This document shows positions 31,350 through 40,680 of a stretch of 64,000 nucleotides of DNA, piece by piece. Every line of letters begins with the position of its first letter. Within the stretch, counting starts at the first letter, position 1. The notes below the pieces were generated by a model. It did not search any database. It worked only from the letters and a program-made list of their open reading frames with translations, and was not told the DNA's origin. The position numbers and the translations under genes are program-made. Where the stretch lies: assembly GCA_965203255.1 (NCBI GenBank), contig OZ241882.1, positions 2,604,001 to 2,668,000 of the forward strand, in the 5' to 3' direction. This DNA is from JAPOUP01 sp965203255 (GTDB taxonomy: Bacteria > Pseudomonadota > Alphaproteobacteria > Rhodobacterales > Rhodobacteraceae).

Positions 31350-33754
31350 TTAGGTCTTCGCTGCTGATGGTACACCTGTGCCCCAAGGAATTACGAACCG
31401 AACTTCACACCTTTCATCCGCGGCTTCCGTCAATTCAAGAACACGGACTCTCTTCGGGAGCGGCAACAGGTCTGCTTCGCTTTTCGGCCGATACGCTAAC
31501 ACTACAAATGCCACATTATTGCAAAGCGCGATGCTATAGCGACGGGCCTGCCAGGAAAAGCGGGCTCCAATGTCGAAAGGATTGGATGTACGGTGTGGTA
31601 CCACCTTATTTTCAACGACGATGTGCTCGGAAAGAACAAGATCCGTTTTGCCGCCGCCGCGTTCGGCGCCCTCAATGACGTCAACCTCGCGGGACAGAAA
31701 ATGCTGCATCATAGTCCGCTGCAATTCGCTTTCGGTCAACCTTTCCTCTGTGACGAACTTTCCTGTCTTTTCCAACATATTGACTAATGAGGCGAGGTGA
31801 CCAATCGCGTTTGAAACTGCATTGTGGAACGAGGCGGTTATGCCAGACGGAAGCAGGGAATTCAGATCGTCTGCAAGGCACCGTCTAAGTGCAGGATCTA
31901 GTTTGAGCCATTCGTCCGGTAGTGCAAGATCCTCTGAATCGAACTTGGCAAGCGACGGAGAGACGCTGCCGTTCAGAGCTTTCTCGAAGTCGGCGCCGAC
32001 AAGGCCAGCCTCTCGGGCGGCAGCTACCCATGTGCCTTTGACGATATCGGTTACCTTTGCGGCTCGCTCAGCCTGGATATTCATCACGACCTCGAAAGAC
32101 TCGTAGAACACAACCCGCGAAGCCAACGCTACGAGCGGGACCCGCTTTCGTGGGGTAAAAACGAATCCGCACTGTTTTTGGTGTTCGTATGCTTGCGACC
32201 ATCTTTCGGAATCAAAGAATAGATTCGGAGTTCCTATATGTCCGCCATCCGTGCGTGTGAGAATGTCGCCACCCCGTACCACGACTCTATTCAAAGGCAG
32301 ATCGATAAGAATGTCCTCGGGACTCAGATCATGTGCGCAATTGGCCAGGTCCGAATTGATTTGTGCGAGTGCCTTCTCGAATATCTTTTTTTTGATGATC
32401 TTGCGTTTGTCTTCCGTTAGCAGTTGTTTCAGAAGTGCGCTCCATTTGAGTGCACGTGTGTCTCGCTGGTCAGCTTCGGGCAAATTCTCGAGCCCATGGA
32501 TAAATCTCGCCGAAAACGCGTATGCTCGATAGTAAATGCGCCGGTCCTTTATCATTCTGGCGACAGCTTGAGACCGCTCATCACCGCATTGCAGAGCAGG
32601 ACTCTGAAGTGCTCCTCCAATGACGCTTACGAATATGTCATCCGGGAATCCTGTGAAGAACTCCTTGATCGTCAATTCGGTGCCGCGTTCTTCTTCAGCA
32701 AGGCCAATCAAACGACGGAGCATCGCTTCGGCGGCTCGCACCTTTTGGTGGTAGTAGAGTCGATCGAACAGCAGGACGCGAGCAATTATCAGCTGCTCGT
32801 ACGAGCCAAGGCCCGTCAACGAGATTCCAATATCGTAGAAGCGTTTCTTCGATGTGCACTCGGCACGGTCGCGCAATTCGCTGTTCGGGGCGTTGTCCGG
32901 TGTTACGACAACAACTTCAATCTTGTCAGATCGATTCCGAGCGGAAGGCCCGAATGATGGCAGTCGCGGGCGATGTAGTCAAGTTTGTCGGCGTCCACGG
33001 GACCGCTGATAATGCCAGACAGATAACCAGCGCGCAGGCAACTGCGAGAACCGAGAATACGTGCCGCGATAGCCTCAGGCAGCTTTCCCGGCTCTTAGAC
33101 CTCCGTACCGAGGTTGTGATGGGAGAGGACCTTGCGCATGGTATCACTGAGGACGATCATCACGGCGATGGTCTCGGCAGGTGCAATTGAGGTCACACCC
33201 TCGAAGTGTGACCGCAAGACATTCTTGGCCTCATCGAATTCACGTTCGTGACGTGCCATGATCAATTGTTCGGTTGCATGGCTGAACGGGCCATGCCCGA
33301 TGTCGTGCAGCAAAGCTGCAAGCCGAGTGGCATAACGGTCCAAGGGATCCACTCTTGGCACTTCCTCGTCTCGATCGAACCCGAATTTCCTTCTAAATTC
33401 CGCGTTCCTTTCAAGCGCGCGGATCATGCGCTCGGCGGCCTCAACAACTCCCCTGATGTGTTCAAGGCGATCATGGCCCGCACCGGGATAAACGAGATGC
33501 GCCATTCACAGTTGCCGGACGCCCCGCAATCGCTGCAGCAACGGAGTGTCCAGCAGAACCGTTTCCCACGGCATGAGTTCCACAACGCCCCAAATGGGAT
33601 CGTTGAACGTCTTCGGGTAGACTGGATGCGACCTGCTGGCAGTCAGTCGTTCAAGTGCGGGTTCAAGCCATGTGCGTGCGAGATCACCAAACTCCCTCCA
33701 GAGTGTCGGTGCGGCTCTTTCAAGTTCACACAGGAGTTTCGTGGAATCTACCAG
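31350..33754 (-). pseudogene. HD-domain phosphohydrolase fused to a PD-(D/E)XK-like nuclease domain, broken
   Basis: Reading through its lesions gives about 800 residues. The N-terminal part contains DPIWGVVELMPWETVLLDTPLLQRLRG, and AGHDRLEHIRGVVEAAERM with ALLHDIGHGPFSHATEQ, the metal-binding HD motifs of the dNTPase/SAMHD1-like group. LSGIISGPVDADKLDYIARDCHHSG and a long helical part follow. The C-terminus has KTDLVLSEHIVVENKVV and WQARRYSIALC, a PD-(D/E)XK-type D...ExK core. Lesions are a CTG where the start should be (33754, AGGAGA upstream), TGA before MAHLVYPG near 33506, TAA near 33097 and a frameshift near 32940; the last 508 codons are open. Its layout suggests a nucleotide-depleting or abortive defence protein; that is inference. 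Confidence 0.65.
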
Positions 33755-33818
33755 CGTTGATTCTCCTGATGTTCAACTTGTCGGTGGCGAACGGTGGAAA
33801 CCTATTGTCGGAAATCGG

Positions 33819-34244
33819 TTAGTATTCTTCAATAGCCATAGCGGCATTGGCATTCGTCAATCCTCTGAATTCATCAACGAGATTTCTGAGATGATCGCCC
33901 CAAAGTCTAGCTTTTTCCTCAGAAACGTCGAGGTTGCTCGCCAAGTTTCGGGCAGCCGACTTACTGATCTGTATCTGCGCCGACTGGTAGGAGGGATTTG
34001 GCGCACTTGTCAATTGGGCCCGCTGAGCCCAGTCGAGGATAGACGGTAGCTCGACACATTGCAGACCAATTCGTGAATCCACGAAGTGCAGGTTTTCCCG
34101 TACCCATCGAGGGCAGGCTTCATGCTGGACGGCTTCCTTCAATGCCCGGTCCAGAATCCCGTGTGAGGCGGGAATTCTCTCCCCTCCGCCTGTCAGGGCC
34201 CAACTGGCAACCAGAAATTCTGAAATATCCAGCATATGCGTCAT
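33819..34244 (-). CDS. Small unknown protein upstream of the HD/nuclease gene
   Basis: 141 residues starting with ATG at 34244 behind GGAGGGCG. No family is recognised. The protein looks soluble, with a helical N-terminal half (LDISEFLVASWALTGG) and a C-terminal helix-rich end (NLDVSEEKARLWGDHLRNLVDEFRGL). It ends 65 bp before the broken HD/nuclease gene on the same strand, so the pair was probably one operon. It is intact, while its partner is not. Candidate roles are a partner, inhibitor or sensor of the HD/nuclease protein. Confidence 0.5.
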   Translation of the reverse strand: MTHMLDISEFLVASWALTGGGERIPASHGILDRALKEAVQHEACPRWVRENLHFVDSRIGLQCVELPSILDWAQRAQLTSAPNPSYQSAQIQISKSAARNLASNLDVSEEKARLWGDHLRNLVDEFRGLTNANAAMAIEEY

Positions 34245-34486
34245 GATTCGCCCTCCATCATCCGGATCCTACTGGTCTCAACGCTCCCTTGAAATCGGTT
34301 GGTGACCTGAATCACCGAGACAGCTGAAATTCCAGTACAGCCGATCTTGCGTGAGAATGGAAGAAAACCATGAGTTACCTACAATTGACAAGCGCAAGAT
34401 CGCCACAAAGACTTTGACACGGGCCGAGATCCAGATCTGGCTCTTCACCGCGCTTTTCGAAATGCCAAAGAACGATTTTGTCCGGG

Positions 34487-34657
34487 TGTAGCCCAATCTG
34501 GTTGATGTTTGTGAATACCTCCGCCGTGCGTCGCTATCCACGCTCCATCCCCCGTTGCGTGAAAGCGCACCGTTGGTTGGTTACCCAGTCACTCCCTGAC
34601 ACGCCGCAGCGTCAGACCGGCAGATCCGAATCACAGTCATCAACCAGATTGGGCAAC
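34487..34657. mobile_element. MITE-like element, family 2 (171 bp)
   Basis: Perfect 17-bp inverted repeats GCCCAATCTGGTTGATG at 34491-34507 and inverse at 34638-34654, with similarity continuing a few bases outwards (TGTA on the left, GTT inverted on the right) and inwards. No coding capacity. The end resembles that of the 11098-11231 element and the solitary GTAGCCCAGATTG motifs near 13944 and 40869. Confidence 0.65.
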
Positions 34658-35118
34658 GCCCGCGGCACGTTTCCAGCCGCATGATCTGCACCACGTCCTC
34701 CGAGACTAAGCGGTTGTCAAAACCGTCTTCGGGTTGCGCGGCGACAGGCGCTGCGTCCAAAAGACCGGAGGCTGGCTCTCTTGGGCACCCTTGCACCATC
34801 GTTCCCAGCTTTAGGTAGTGTTACAGAAAGACCTTCCCACGAACGCCAGACCACCAGACGCCGTGAATCTCCCGGTGCACCTGTGCAGGCTTTCGCCAGC
34901 ATAAATTGGGTTCTGGGCTGCACTAACCGATTCCCTCCCAGACTGACAGCAGCGACAAAATGGAGCCTCGTTGGCCCCGGGACTTTGGGAAGGTTGCTGG
35001 ATTAACCGCCGATAACTGCTCTGTTCGACGAACTATTTGGATTTCCAGACAACGCCACAGATGCACTCGTCCGAAATCAGATGACGGCATTGGCCATCAC
35101 CTCCAACCGCAGGCTCTC
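34658..35118. other. No recognisable gene
   Basis: About 0.46 kb between a MITE and the osmC fragment. Short frames only. It probably contains the sequence downstream of the interrupted osmC-like gene. Confidence 0.35.
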
Positions 35119-35470
35119 TCAGGCGTCCTGCCAGCCATCGCCGATCCTCAGGCGATGGTCTACATCGATTCCCTGCTTGAGTGTCTGCTCGATGAAGCAC
35201 CCAGCCTTGGCCGCATCAAGAAGGCGGCGCTGGTCATCGGCGGACGCCGGGCTGTCAAGGTCGACGTCCAGCCCAAATCCAATCGGGGCCGTAACGTAGG
35301 GTTCCAATCCGCTCTGCTTTCCCTCCCAGTGGAGGGTTGCGTTTACCGTGACGTGGCCGACGGGGATACCCAGTCTTCCGGAGAAAGCGCGGATCTGCGT
35401 CATGACGCAGCCGACCAGCGCCGCAGTGAACAACGCCAGAGGCAGTGGGGCGGAACCCTCGCCCCCGTGG
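35119..35470 (-). pseudogene. OsmC-family protein, C-terminal part (separated from its N-terminus)
   Basis: The minus-strand frame reads GGEGSAPLPLALFTAALVGC, VMTQIRAFSGRLGIPVGHVTV, GFGLDVDLDSP and CFIEQTLKQGIDVDHRLRIG before its stop at 35119. These are the second half of an OsmC/Ohr fold, including the redox Cys in ALVGC and the later Cys in GCFIEQ. The upstream part is missing here; it lies at 44452-44594. The duplication CCCCCGTGG at 35462-35470 marks the junction with the composite element. Family members reduce organic hydroperoxides or have related roles. The intact frame in both pieces suggests a recent interruption. Confidence 0.85.
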
Positions 35471-37155
35471 CAGAAATTCCCACCAGCGAGATTCCGGTCC
35501 GGTTTCCGGCGTGGCGCGGGCGTCGGCGTCGGATTCGGGCGGATTCCGGGCGTGCGGGAGCGTCCGGCGGCGTTCCGGCGGAAAGAAGGGATGTGTCGCG
35601 GGTCTGCCCTGGGGCGGTTCGGTCGGGCGTTCAGGCGCGCCCGGGCGCCCCGCCCCGCGGCGGCGACCGTCCAGACGATCCGGCGACGGCCAGGGCCACC
35701 GCCGCGTGCCCGTGGGTCAGGGCAGGGTGGAGGGTCCGCCAGTCGGGGACCGGGAAGCCGGGAAAGCACTGCCGGGTTCCCTCCCGGAGGTGCCCCGTCC
35801 GCCGCCTCGCCCCGGCGCGGCGGCGAACACCCTGCGGGAGGCGGCCCCGGTCCGGGCGGTGGGGAACGCGGGCGTCACCGTCATGGCGGGCACCGTGGTC
35901 AGGCGCCGCTTTCCGTGCCCGAAGCCGGTCCCGGAGCGGTGGCCCTGGTTCCCCGGCGTGCCGGGGTCCCGTTCCCGGTGCGCCAGCGGGAGCGGGCGGC
36001 GCGCATGGCCGGCACGGGGCTGCCGCCGTCCACGGGAAGGTCGGTGACCCAGGGGAGCCCCTTCCGTTTCCCCCCGCCCCGGTGGGCCGGGCCGTCCGGG
36101 CCGCGGTGGCGCCCCGCGACGCGTTTCCTCCTGGTGACCGTCTCCCGGCATCCGGTGACGCTGGCCCCGATGTCGGGACGGGAGGCGCCGGCCGGCGCGC
36201 CGTTCAGGCAGCGCAGTTCGTGCCGGGCGCCGTCGGCGTCGGTGAACCGGACCGCGCGTGTGCCGGGTTCCGCGCCGGGGACGGAGCGGAGGCCGTGCCG
36301 CCGCAGGCGGGCGATGCGGGGTCCGTTGGAGGCGGGGCCGTCCTGCGGGACGATGGCCTTCAGGCGCCGACGCTCCCGCCGGAGGCCGTCGACGGAACGC
36401 GCCGCGGCGTTGCGCCCGCAGCCGTTCCTCCTGTCCCCGCCGGTCCTGGCGACCGGCTCCGGGGCCAGCGGCGGCGCCTCGCGGCGTTCCGGGTGGCGGA
36501 CCACGGCGGCGGGCGTGCTGCGGGAGTGGCCCTTCGGCCCGTCACTGTGGCTGGCGACGCGGCGGTGGTCGCGGTGGACGGACCTCGGGCCGGGTGGCCG
36601 GCGCCGCCGACCGGGATCAGGCGGTGGCCGTCGAGAACCGGCTGGCCCTCCAGCACCCTGCCGCGCCGCAGCCTCGCGGACAGGGTCCTGAAGGCCGGTG
36701 GCGGCTGCCTGGGGCCGGCCGTGCCGGGGCGCCTGCGCATGGGGGGCGCAGGGCGCCGCCGCGGTCCCGGACAGCGTCCGGAGGCTCCCGCGGACGATGG
36801 CGTCGCCGCGGCTGTCCCTGCCGGCCCGCGGGAGCGACGGATGCTTCAGCGGGAACATCGCAAACGCCGGCATGAGGTGGTCCCCGGGGCCGGACCGCCG
36901 CCCGTCCACCGGCCCGGCGGTCCCGCCGAAGCGTTCCGCCAGCGCCCCGACCGGCCCGGGCCTGCCGGGGTCCTTCCGGAACCGCATCGTCCCAGCTCCC
37001 GTCAGTGAGGCCATCAGGGATGCGGCAAGGGCCCCAGCCCATGATGCCCGGAGGATTCCGGGCGGTTTCCGGCCGCCCGGCAGGAAAAGTTTACGAAACC
37101 CGGATCACGGAACCCCATGGAATACGGGGTCCGGAAGGGCTGGTGGGAATTGCTG
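35471..37155 (-). mobile_element. Insertion sequence copy A (ISNCY-like), decayed transposase
   Basis: Inverted ends CAGAAATTCCCACCAGCG (left) and CAGCAATTCCCACCA (right, read inwards). The minus strand, in several frames, resembles a DDE transposase often filed under ISNCY. It has DHLMPAFAMFPLKHPSLP, PAFRTLSARLRRGRVLEGQ, REAPPLAPEPVARTGGDRRNGCGRNAA, LKAIVPQDGPASNGPRIARL, LRCLNGAPA, LPWVTDLPV and finally FGHGKRRLTTVPAM in another frame. Very GC-rich; long frames on the plus strand here are shadows. About 27 bp present in copy B (near 43547) are missing here. Confidence 0.75.
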
Positions 37156-37573
37156 CAGGTTTTCTCGCGTTGGCTTGAGCGTAAAGACCGCGCTTTGCTG
37201 TTCTACAGACCGATTTCTCATGGGGCGCGTTGTGAAGACAACGATGTCGCGAAAAATCCGCTCTGTCAGAATCCCAGTGCTCGGCCGCGGTGCGGCCACC
37301 GATATAGGCAGGTGCGAATAGGGCCGGGACGAGAACCCACGGGTCCTGGATGACCTGTGCTGAATCGAGAGAATCCAATTGCACGGGTACATAGGCTCCC
37401 TTGCCGACACGCCGGAGCCACCCTTGCCCAGCCCACCGTGACAGAAGTTTTGCGGCTTTGACACGCGAGATATTGAGGACGCTGGATGCATCGTCGATAT
37501 GCACAACATCGCCGACGGCCTGAAGAACGGCGGCTAGCCGAGCTCTTCCACGAGGTATCCTGAGTTCGGGCAT
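37156..37573 (-). pseudogene. AbiEi-type antitoxin (type IV toxin-antitoxin), truncated and frameshifted
   Basis: The N-terminal winged-helix part reads RLAAVLQAVGDVVHIDDASSVLNISRVKAAKLLSRWAGQGWLRRVGKGAYVPVQL, then IQDPWVLVPALFAPAYIGGRTAAEHWD. A frame change follows, with ERIFRDIVVFTTRPMRNRSVEQQSAVFTL. This is the order of AbiEi-like antitoxins. The gene is cut by the end of insertion sequence copy A, and no AbiEii nucleotidyltransferase toxin is present. In known systems AbiEi represses its own operon by binding inverted repeats; such repeats are present upstream (37571-37683). Confidence 0.7.
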
Positions 37574-37683
37574 AGTATGTTACCATCACGAAAATTCACG
37601 CATTTCGCGAATAAATTACATCTGAATATACTATGTTTCAGTTTGCCTGGATAGCCGTTTTTCGCGAAATACGCGAATTTCTG
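37571..37683 (-). promoter_or_regulatory. Putative AbiEi operator: paired inverted repeats
   Basis: AATTCACGCATTTCGCGAAT (37593-37612) faces TTTTTCGCGAAATACGCGAA (37658-37677). Inverted, these share AATTC-CG-ATTTCGCGAA with few mismatches. A second pair, CATAGTATG (37571-37579) and GAATATACTATG (37624-37635), is also inverted. The AT-rich block directly precedes the AbiEi reading frame, the arrangement used for autorepression by AbiEi proteins. Confidence 0.55.
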
Positions 37684-37879
37684 ACGTAATGGTATACTGA
37701 ATTGAAACAGATAACAGGCCGTATGCGCCGATTGGTGTGTGCTGTGACGACTATAGCATTGCGGCAATAACCTGAACCATCTGGACTACCGTTCTTCAAT
37801 GTCGCCTTAGAGCCTGAATCGTTCTTCTGATTTGCCGAATCGGAGAATGACGATGCCCTGAACCAAAGCCACTCGCCTT

Positions 37880-38030
37880 GATCATGACCGAAGCGACCTT
37901 CGCCATGCAAGCGATTGCCGCGACGGGGAATGGAAATTGATCGCCCCGATCGTTACGCGGCCTGCCAGGGTTGGCCGACCTCGCGAGGTGGACATGCGCC
38001 GGGTGTGGGAGGCGATCAGGTCAGGCGATA
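37880..38030 (+). pseudogene. IS5-type transposase N-terminal fragment
   Basis: A plus-strand frame gives DLRHASDCRDGEWKLIAPIVTRPARVGRPREVDMRRVWEAI, the N-terminal (DUF4096) part of IS5-family transposases, then similarity stops. It differs from the IS5 element at 12669-13625. It marks a former insertion between the antitoxin gene and the higBA pair. Confidence 0.6.
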
Positions 38031-38214
38031 CGGGAAGGGCCCTAACTGCCCGCGCGGGGTCGCCCTCCTCCGGCAGGCTCTCCGCGATCTCCGCAAGGAA
38101 GTCCATCGCCTCCCTGCGGAGCGCGATGAATCCGGCCCGAGGCGGATATGTTCGCCGGAACGGGAAACCGTCATGTGATCATCGTGTGCGGCCGGTTCGT
38201 GGACGACCCGCCAG

Positions 38215-38532
38215 CTACGCGTTTCCGAAGTCCGACAGCTCCACACGCCCTCCGTCCGGAAGTTCGGCGATGAGGCGCAGGTCACCGCCCATCGCCTCGA
38301 CGGCCTTCCGGAGGGTGGACACCAGCGTGTCGTTGCGTCTCTCAAGCCGCGAGACGCCCTCCTGTCCGATGCCAAGCTCGGCCGCGAGCTCGACCTGGGT
38401 GATGTCGAGTCTCCTGCGGATCTCGCGCAGGGTGCCCAGCTCGGCCCGCAGTTCGTCAGCGCGGTCCCTTACCATCCGCCGCATCTCTGGTGTTTGACGT
38501 GCCTTCATCTCCTCAAGGCTTACAGCTGTCAT
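38215..38532 (-). CDS. XRE-family antitoxin, HigA-like
   Basis: 105 residues from the ATG at 38532 (MTAVSLEEMKARQTPEMRRM), chosen because GGAGAGAG lies upstream and HigA-like proteins start this way. A helix-turn-helix is evident in REIRRRLDITQVELAAELGIGQEGVSRLERRNDTLVSTLRKAVEAMGGDLRLIAEL. It follows the toxin gene on the same strand, the reverse order typical of higBA. It probably neutralises the toxin and represses the pair's promoter. Confidence 0.85.
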   Translation of the reverse strand: MTAVSLEEMKARQTPEMRRMVRDRADELRAELGTLREIRRRLDITQVELAAELGIGQEGVSRLERRNDTLVSTLRKAVEAMGGDLRLIAELPDGGRVELSDFGNA

Positions 38533-38605
38533 ACCGTCTCTCTCCATATTCCTTCGTTTTCCGCGCCGCACCCCCGAAGCCGCGCTCCAGGAGTGCCCGG
38601 GCGAT

Positions 38606-38896
38606 TCATGCGCACCCTGTCGTTTCATGCAGGAACCGGTCGAACCTGTCGTCGGCCGTCCTGATCAGCCTTCCGTAGAAGCTCCTTGTCTTCATTCCGG
38701 CCTTATCCCCGGCCACCAGCAGCAGCGCCCTGCGTTCCGGCGTGAAGGCGAAGGCCACGCGCCACGCCCCGGAAACGCCACGGCAACGGAGTTCCTTCAT
38801 GTTCCTGTGCCTGGACCCATGAAGTGTATCGACCTGCGGTCGTCCGAGGTCCGGCCCCTCCTCCGCAAGTATTTCGGCAACTGCCATGATCTCCAC
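38606..38896 (-). CDS. RelE/ParE-superfamily toxin, HigB-like (Gp49 group)
   Basis: 96 residues with the conserved blocks GPDLGRPQVDTLHGSRHRNMKELRCRG, WRVAFAFTPERRALLLVAGDKAG and RSFYGRLIRTADDRFDRFL. Toxins of this group are ribosome-dependent mRNA nucleases. Upstream of the ATG at 38896 the frame continues VPEFESFSDPVKVEI, a normal HigB N-terminus, but without a start codon. A one-base slip near 38935 would connect it to an ATG. The toxin may therefore be N-terminally shortened or use an alternative GTG; activity is uncertain. Confidence 0.75.
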   Translation of the reverse strand: MEIMAVAEILAEEGPDLGRPQVDTLHGSRHRNMKELRCRGVSGAWRVAFAFTPERRALLLVAGDKAGMKTRSFYGRLIRTADDRFDRFLHETTGCA

Positions 38897-39169
38897 CTTG
38901 ACCGGGTCCGAAAAACTCTCGAATTCAGGTACAAACGCTCATGATTGGGCTGGCCATATCGCCCCGCTGATCATGTAAGTTCAAGGGCTGCCGCCGCCGT
39001 CTTTCTTCCTGCGTCCGTTTTCCTTTTCCCGTCGGTTCACATTCGCTTTCCGAATGCGGCGGGATGACGCATGTTGCCGCGCGGAAGCGGACAGGAGGAC
39101 GTTTTTTTTGTGCGGACATTGCGATCCCGTTGTCAAACTGTCCCGGGCCGTCGGCTTCGAGCCCCGCCT

Positions 39170-40680
39170 TGTTTACGGACTCTTCCGAGAACGAACAGCA
39201 AAATGCACCGCAGCGCCCGTCTCCGGGGGCTGTGAGTCTGCTGATCCGCCGGCCTGTCCGCTTCCACGCATGATCCCCAACAGGAGATAGTCACATGATA
39301 GAGAAGGATAAGCTCAATGTCATCCATTCCCGCGCCGCCGGGCTGGATGTTCACAAGATGCAGGTCACCGCGACCGTGCGCATCGCCCGCCCCGGCGCGG
39401 ATTCGGAACGCATCACGAAGGAGTCCAGCACCCTTCCGAGCGGTCTGGCCGATCTTTCGGCCTGGCTCAGCGAACACGGCGTGACGGCTGCGGCGATGGA
39501 AGGAACCGGCGTCTATTGGGAGGCGGTTTTCGACGCCGTCGCCGATGCCGGAGCCGAGCCGCTGCTGCTGCACGCTCAGCATGTCAAACAGATCAAGGGC
39601 CGCAAGACCGATGTCGCCGACAGCATATGGCTGGCCCGCGTATGTCAGTTCGGTCTCTGCAGCCCGAGCATGGTTCCGCCGAAGAACTTCCGCGAGCTGC
39701 GCCGGGTCTCGCGCGCGCGCCGGAAGATCGTCGCCGGGCGGTCGCGGACGCGCTGCCGGGTCCACAGGATCATCGACGGAGCCGGGCTGCGCGTCGGCGG
39801 CGTCCTGTCCGACATTTTCGGGGCCAACGGCCGGCGCATCCTCGACGGTCTGGCCGAAGGGAAAGAGCGGGCGGAGATCCTCGCCTCGCTCTCGGGCCAT
39901 GTGCGCGGGCATCTCGAAAAGCTCGACGACGCTCTGCGGCGCAGGCTTTCGGAGGCCGACCGGTTCCTGCTGCGCGATCAGATCCGTCTCTTCGACCAGG
40001 CCGGACATCGTCTGGCCGAACACGACGCCGTCATCGAGGAGGGTCTGGCCGGCCGCTGGAGCGATCTCAGCCTTCTGACCACGATTCCCGGTATCGACCG
40101 GCGCGCCGCGGCGGCGATCATCATCGAGCTCGGCCCCGATGTCTCCGTCTTTCCCGGGCCGAGACACTGCGCCGCATGGGCCGGTCTCGCCCCCGGCAAC
40201 AACGAGAGCGCCGGAAAACGGCGTTCGGGACGGGTCCGCAAAGGCAACCAGGCTCTTCGCACGCTCATGATCGAATGCGCCCAGGCGGCCGCCCGCAGCA
40301 AGGGATGCCAGTTCAAGGGCTATCACAAGGCTCTGACCGTCCGCCGCGGCTACAAGCGGGCGACCGTCGCCGTCGCGAACAAGATGCTGCGCATCGTATG
40401 GGGCATGCTCTCGACCGGAGAACTCTACCATGACCCCGAAACCGACTATGAGGCCATGATGGTGATGCGCAATGCGCCGCGATGGATAAGAATGCTGCGT
40501 AAGTATGGCGTGACGGCCGGATCCGGAGAACGCCGGGCCGCCGCCTGACCGCCGTCCTCGGGACGGCGGCCGACAGCTCTGCGGAGGAGGCCGAAAGCGC
40601 GAACGGCACGGGGCAGCAAGCGGGGCAGCCCTCAGACAGACCGAAGCGCCGAAGCCGCCTCACGCTGCCTCAGGCCGAAC
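39170..40680 (+). mobile_element. IS110-family insertion sequence, apparently intact
   Basis: Bounds are approximate. The 120 bp before the transposase (from about 39170, GAGAACGAACAGCAAAATGC onward) are shared with a second, decayed copy at 61548-61660, so they belong to the element. The 3' non-coding part contains GCCGTCCTCGGGACGGC, a stable hairpin near 40551-40570. IS110 elements usually lack long inverted ends and make no or short duplications, so exact ends need a comparison of copies. Confidence 0.6.
39295..40548 (+). CDS. IS110-family transposase
   Basis: A 417-residue complete protein. The N-terminal RuvC-like DEDD domain (residues about 14-160) shows GLDVHKMQVTATV (first Asp), AAMEGTGVYWEAV (Glu) and GRKTDVADSIWLARV (two Asp). 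A coiled-coil linker follows, then the Transposase_20 domain (about 240-340) with LTTIPGIDRRAAAAII and AAWAGLAPGNNESAGKRRSGRVRKGNQALR, carrying the catalytic Ser. AGGAGATAG precedes the ATG. Current knowledge of IS110 elements is that a structured RNA from the element guides target choice, so the non-coding flanks here deserve attention. No stop or frameshift; likely active. Confidence 0.95.
   Translation: MIEKDKLNVIHSRAAGLDVHKMQVTATVRIARPGADSERITKESSTLPSGLADLSAWLSEHGVTAAAMEGTGVYWEAVFDAVADAGAEPLLLHAQHVKQIKGRKTDVADSIWLARVCQFGLCSPSMVPPKNFRELRRVSRARRKIVAGRSRTRCRVHRIIDGAGLRVGGVLSDIFGANGRRILDGLAEGKERAEILASLSGHVRGHLEKLDDALRRRLSEADRFLLRDQIRLFDQAGHRLAEHDAVIEEGLAGRWSDLSLLTTIPGIDRRAAAAIIIELGPDVSVFPGPRHCAAWAGLAPGNNESAGKRRSGRVRKGNQALRTLMIECAQAAARSKGCQFKGYHKALTVRRGYKRATVAVANKMLRIVWGMLSTGELYHDPETDYEAMMVMRNAPRWIRMLRKYGVTAGSGERRAAA

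Noticed and set aside
34960..37008. A 682-codon open frame on the plus strand, and similar long ones at 42871-44304 and 42830-43987
   Set aside because: They lie opposite the decayed minus-strand transposase of the ISNCY-like copies. High GC content removes stop codons, and the translations are low-complexity Arg/Gly/Ala/Pro with no domain.
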